Assembly: GCA_025024175.1 (NCBI GenBank)
Contig: QCXZ01000137.1
Coordinates: 25,048,001 to 25,112,000, forward strand
Direction: 5' to 3'
Source: Rhyzopertha dominica
Taxonomy: Eukaryota > Arthropoda > Insecta > Coleoptera > Bostrichidae
Length of the DNA: 64,000 nt
The position numbers and the translations under genes are program-made. This document shows, one piece after another, positions 59,628 to 64,000 of this stretch; position 1 is the stretch's first letter; every line of letters begins with the position of its first letter. The notes under the pieces were generated by a model. The model was not told the DNA's origin. It ran no database searches and saw only the letters and a program-made list of their open reading frames with translations.

Positions 59628-62389
59628 CTGAAACAAATGACAAACATTAACATTCATTATTCATTCCCGCAAGCGGAAACATTAACAAAAACTACAAGTG
59701 TAATTAATTATCGGTCCGCATAACAATTGATTAACGGAAAACTTAAAGGAAATAAAAAAATACCTTCATCTCAGATCCAGATCTAGAATTAGTTTTTATA
59801 CTAAAAGATGCTATAAACTTACAGAAAAAAAATAGTATTAGTCAGTGCACACGAAAATAGTAGTGCTCATCCATTAAAAAAGTGCTCAAAATTTATGTTT
59901 AATTTGCCCATAAACAGCTTAGTTGTTTAAAGCATCTAGGCAAGCATATTTAACGCAGATTTTTTTAAAATAAAATCGTGTGGTAATATTCTTCTAACTC
60001 TAAGAGATACCGGGCAAAACGATAGAATCAACATGGCCGCTGATTATGCGCGTTATATAACCGCTGATGGTCTACAGGACGTGACACTGAACCTGTTCTA
60101 ATTTAAAGTTTGATTGAATTGATAATATGTGTGACCTAGAATTATTGTTGTATCCCGGATGGCTTAATTTAAACCTACAGCGCGCTGCCTCACCATCTCC
60201 GCGTTTGAAAAGTCATGTCATTGCACGAGCTTTATAATGTAACCCGCAATGTGAACGCACAAGTATGCCTAGATATCTAAAGAAGCAAGAAAAAACTAAA
60301 GTCGTATCGATATCTGCATATTTGCGGTACTTATCTGTAAGCAAATTGAAAGTAAATTTACAGTGTTTACGTTAAATGTAGTCTACTAACTCAGCCTTCT
60401 AGAGCTTCTATAATATTCTGCATACTGCAGCATTTTGGAAAATGAATGATTTGTATCATTCCAGAAAGACCTACATAAATATTGGAATTAGTAAATTTAG
60501 ACTACAGGTATATCAGTATATAAAACCGAGTCTTGATGGAAAGAAAACAATAAGTTTACGACCAACTCAAGAAGCGCAGAAATGTAAATGGAACAATAAC
60601 TGTAGCTGTAAAACTTAAAAAAGAAAAACTAGTTGGCTAAAAGTTTACAAAACACTGGGCAAGTCTCTACACCTCTGGAGAAATTAATTACGAAAAATAT
60701 GAGCTGGTTGTTTTTTGACTGTCGTGGACAAATACATATGGTGATAGCCCGAGTAAATTTTGTATATTTCTGTTTTAGTAATTATTTAATCGGTCAGTAA
60801 CTTGTTCACAAAAATTACGGTTAATCAATCAATTATTCTGTATTTATCTTCAATTTAATAATTATAAGATATCTTAATAGATAGAGAATTAGATTTTCGT
60901 TTATCCTTATAGTACATAAAAATCAACGGGTATCAAAATAATAATACGTAACTCCATTATTTAAATTCCTGATATAAATGGTGGCGAACATAGTGTGTAA
61001 TCTATGTATACATATAAATAATACAAAGTAAAACTAGTTTAAAAGGTTATTAACCGCTACTTCAGACATTACATATACTATGACTCTGCAGACCAATAGT
61101 TATTCATAATCTTAGACAGCGATAAAATAGACTGCATGACTATATCCATCATATAAACTAATTATAATTATATAAACAATGAGTGTGTCTGAATTAGTAT
61201 TCACAAGCATTTAATAAAACCTATCCAACCGGTAATAGCCTTTTTTAATGAAACAGAAACTCAGTGGCATCAATTAAAGTTACAGTTTAGCTAAAAGTAT
61301 CTTAAAAAGCTGTATATTAATAAGACTTTTCATATTTAACATGAGTGTATGATCAAAAACATATTTATAAGGAACTTAACCTATGTTAAGCAAAGCGTCA
61401 AAAATTAGTTAAGAAGTAAACCAATTTGCAACAATAGTTTCAAACTGCTCTGCGTTCGCAGCTATAACAAATTTCTAAGAACCACTGACATCGCGTAAGT
61501 AAGCCGTAAAAGAATTTCAAAGGAGGCGATACGATCAGCAAGTATGATACCTGCATTAAATGTCTCAGCTCTTATTCAAGACATTGACAACGGCCCTAAT
61601 AAACTCGGTTGTACACTGTCAACCGGACTTATCTAGTAGTTGGATTTTCTTAAAGATGGGAGTGTGACAGTCCCGTACAAGATAAGCCTATTTAAAAATG
61701 CTCGAGGTTTCTTGCTGTTATATCTTCAGTAAATACCGCTGTTTGTTCCTTGTACATGTTATCTGCGGCTGTCCCGCTCCCCTATTTGTTCATTTGCTTA
61801 TATCCACTTCTTGATAGTGGTTGTAACGCACGTAATAGGAAACCTACGATGTGATATGCTTCGACAAACAAAAATTCAGCCGCAATTGATAATACGTTGG
61901 CTAAGGAAGGCTACATTTGGAAGATATAGAATCAGCTAATCATTATACTAGGTTAGCTAATAAAATTCGTATCGAAATTCTATTTCTTTGATAAAAGTCT
62001 AAGCAGAGTAAACAATGTAAATAAGTTACACGGAAAGCACAATATTGTGCAATACTGGAATCGATTGCGATGCAAACTTGGCAACACGCCCTAGATACCA
62101 CGGGATTTAAAATTCTGCCAGTATAAGATTATGCCTAGACTAGAGGCTAATTCATTGATTTTACAGATATTGAACAAACTCAATAATTCTTAATGTACGG
62201 AAGAACTTAACTTCTACCTGAGTGAGCATTTTTAAGCGGCAGAATTTCTGCTACCCTGCAAAACACAACTCAAAGTAAGTCTAAACTCTTCTTAATCACC
62301 AAATAGTAACGGAATTTGGTACACTATTCACCCACAGTTTATTATAGCACAACCAGTCTATAAACAAAACGTCGCGCTTTAAAGTATTA
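59628..62389 (-). other. Probable intron 5' of the EGF exon
   Basis: AT-rich with a GC-richer stretch at about 60000-60320. No upstream exon could be recognised. Confidence 0.4.
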
Positions 62390-62690
62390 ATATTTCAATA
62401 ACTTAATACAAAAGATAGCTACTGGGCCCAGAATTGAGCCCCGTAGGACTCTATCAGATGGGGTAGCTATTCCACTACTTTTACTGAAGATTTACAGCAA
62501 CACCTTTGATGTACCTACAACTGCAAAATCTAAGGTCCATAAACACGAAAGTCACCACTTCGTTTTGATCTACCTTAGTTGCTACATCTTGCTGTGATCT
62601 GTGTGCTATGTCTGTTTGGTATCCACCTTGAAATAGGCCGAAGCCAAACTGGCATTTACCTACCACTGTTTGTTTGCAAAGTTCCGATTT
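62390..62690 (-). pseudogene. Jockey-type LINE reverse transcriptase fragment
   Basis: The minus-strand frame of 61 codons includes CQFGFGLFQGGYQTDIAHR, then QNEVVTFVFMDL (RT motif 2-3: QxGFRxxxSTxxQL ... V.MVFLDLxKAFD). Farther on, LRGSILGPVAIF (about 62445-62410) is RT motif 4 (GVPQGSILGPVLF). The catalytic KAFD is replaced and a deletion lies between the blocks. Confidence 0.65.
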
Positions 62691-62859
62691 AACATATTAA
62701 ATATGAGTGGTAGAATTGATACCCTTTATTTCTTGTTCGATTATAGTAATAATAATTTGGACGATCCTGAATTTATATGCTTCTCCTCAATTCATTCTTC
62801 CAAACAACTAGTCTCATTACATCAAAAGCAAAAATAGCTCAATCATATATTTGTATTTC

Positions 62860-63370
62860 GCACAGTTACGCCACTGAAGTCAGTTTCATATAAACGTAAG
62901 CAAGCTGATAATTGTTGCTTTAAATTTTTCTCGCGTGGATGGACATCTAATAAAATTATTCACAATCACGCCCATAGGAAACGCGCAGTTGAATTTCTAA
63001 CGAACCGTTCCTATCGCGCGATTATTCCAAACAATCCACCACGAAATCGCCTTTACAGTGCTGATCTGAAGTGCAAATTACGTTTAGTGCTCTACTTATT
63101 TCGGCAACGGCCTCTTTGTTAATCTACTCCGATAAAGCGTTCGGTCTCCAGAAGCTTGCGGTAAATCGTAATAACGGAGACGGACTGACGTCGCTGATGT
63201 CACATGCACACCTGGTACGTGATTGCCATGTCAACTCGGTATTGTTTTCAGGTTTAGCTGGAATGTGATGCCTGTGTGTAATACCATCTTTGTGCTTCTT
63301 AACAACTCCAAGGAGCTATCGTAATTGGCTTTCATGCACGCCGCAGACAATAAATACTTTCAAGTCCAAT
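62860..63370. promoter_or_regulatory. Complex GC-richer island with small open frame
   Basis: CpG-rich by local standards. A 65-codon plus-strand frame at 63071-63268 (MQITFSALLIS...) has a hydrophobic start but no recognised relative and no splice support. Sequence texture resembles the islands at 45.4 and 57.1 kb, so I favour non-coding regulatory DNA. Confidence 0.25.
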
Positions 63371-64000
63371 AAAAGCCATGAAATAAGGAACCGTTGAAGA
63401 CCACTACAATGTATAAGGATTACTGGTTATGATATAATTTCATCTGTTTTAGGTAATGCCAGGGTTGAAACAAGTCTGACTGTAATAAACGAACGTCGTT
63501 TGAAAATTATGATCTTTTTAACAATAAATAAATAATAAATATAATAAATAAATGGATATTTAAAGCAGTGGCTATTAAAAAGTTCGATCAAAGAATATGA
63601 GATCGTGATTTACTAAACACTTGCTTCCATCATTCACATATGCATTGTTGGTCTCGTGTCTGGTATACAAGGCATTCAAAATAATATTTTTGTAAAGAAT
63701 AGTATGACCTGACAGAATTTGTAAATAAGAATCTTAACTCCCGTCATGTTTTGTCTTTTCTCGCCAGTATCATCCTCGTCAGATGATCGTTCCTGATCTA
63801 TCTTCCTCACTTCCACGTTTCCCTCCCATATAGTCTTCACTTCACCACTGTAACTATCTATCTTCTAAGCTTTTAATTATGATCTTAGATACTTCTTTCC
63901 TATCCAATGGTTTCTAATCCTGTATTTCCTCGTAATTCCTTCACATTTCTTAAGCATTTTGTTTTAGTAGTTTGGTCCTTATTTTTTAGGCAAAGGCCCA
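63371..64000. other. No gene seen
   Basis: A (AATA)n-like tract at 63523-63553, then C/T-rich sequence from 63730. The minus strand of the C/T-rich part has an acidic open stretch (KIDQERSSDEDDTGEKRQ) that may be LINE- or transposon-derived; not assigned. Confidence 0.35.

Noticed and set aside
1..64000. tRNA or rRNA genes
   Set aside because: A few GTTCGA-like words were seen, but none with a matching A box, anticodon arm and acceptor pairing; no rRNA sequence recognised. A tRNAscan-SE run would settle it.
1..64000. CRISPR array or bacterial operon
   Set aside because: No regularly spaced repeats and no bacterial gene order; repeats are insect transposon types.

Overview
The window is AT-rich, gene-poor insect nuclear DNA. 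Three things point to an insect: a SINA/SIAH-type E3 ligase gene, several decayed Tc1/mariner-superfamily transposases of the kind common in insect genomes, and jockey/CR1-, R1- and RTE-like LINE relics together with a Penelope-like element. Scattered single N bases show a draft assembly. I cannot name the species. I see no bacterial operons, rRNA, tRNA or CRISPR.

Only two gene parts look functional. The first is an intronless 460-residue gene at 21623-23005 (+). It encodes two SINA/SIAH units in tandem: the first has a broken RING, the second an intact C3HC4 RING, and both have a SIAH-type zinc finger. The second is a 79-bp exon at 59549-59627 (-), with consensus splice sites, that encodes the first half of an EGF-like domain. 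It implies that a multi-exon minus-strand gene for a secreted or membrane protein crosses the right part of the window. Much of the surrounding non-coding DNA is then probably its introns, including several GC-richer, enhancer-like islands at about 45.4-46.6, 47.4-47.8, 51.2-51.7, 57.1-57.5 and 62.9-63.4 kb.

Most other recognisable sequence is dead mobile DNA. Tc1/mariner-superfamily transposase relics lie at 2.3-3.1 (+), 4.57-5.39 (+), 24.4-24.8 (-), 34.3-34.9 (+), 41.1-41.9 (-) and 50.3-50.9 (-) kb. LINE reverse-transcriptase relics lie at 7.5-8.15 (+), 12.0-13.0 (-), 19.2-20.1 (-), 31.3-32.3 (+), 36.3-36.6 (+), 43.1-43.4 (+), 46.6-46.9 (-) and 62.4-62.7 (-) kb.

The most interesting system is a set of small Penelope-like or hammerhead-ribozyme-bearing insertions. 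The 9.1-9.7 kb copy keeps a GIY-YIG endonuclease C-terminus between inverted terminal repeats, each with a type I hammerhead fold, and has a perfect 12-bp target duplication. Two other insertions, at 16.4 and 21.0 kb, carry a different hammerhead-like core and have 14- and 13-bp target duplications. The 21.0 kb copy is a near-perfect 189-bp palindrome about 425 bp upstream of the SIAH-like gene. A remnant at 33.9 kb has a 12-bp target duplication with one mismatch, and another at 25.5 kb is truncated.

Also present are inverted-repeat (MITE-like) elements at 14.05-14.53, 54.75-55.18 and 58.03-58.70 kb, a diverged tandem duplication at 27.7-28.2 kb, a dispersed repeat shared by the window start and 48.7 kb, and an unidentified decayed minus-strand coding region at 6.05-6.62 kb.
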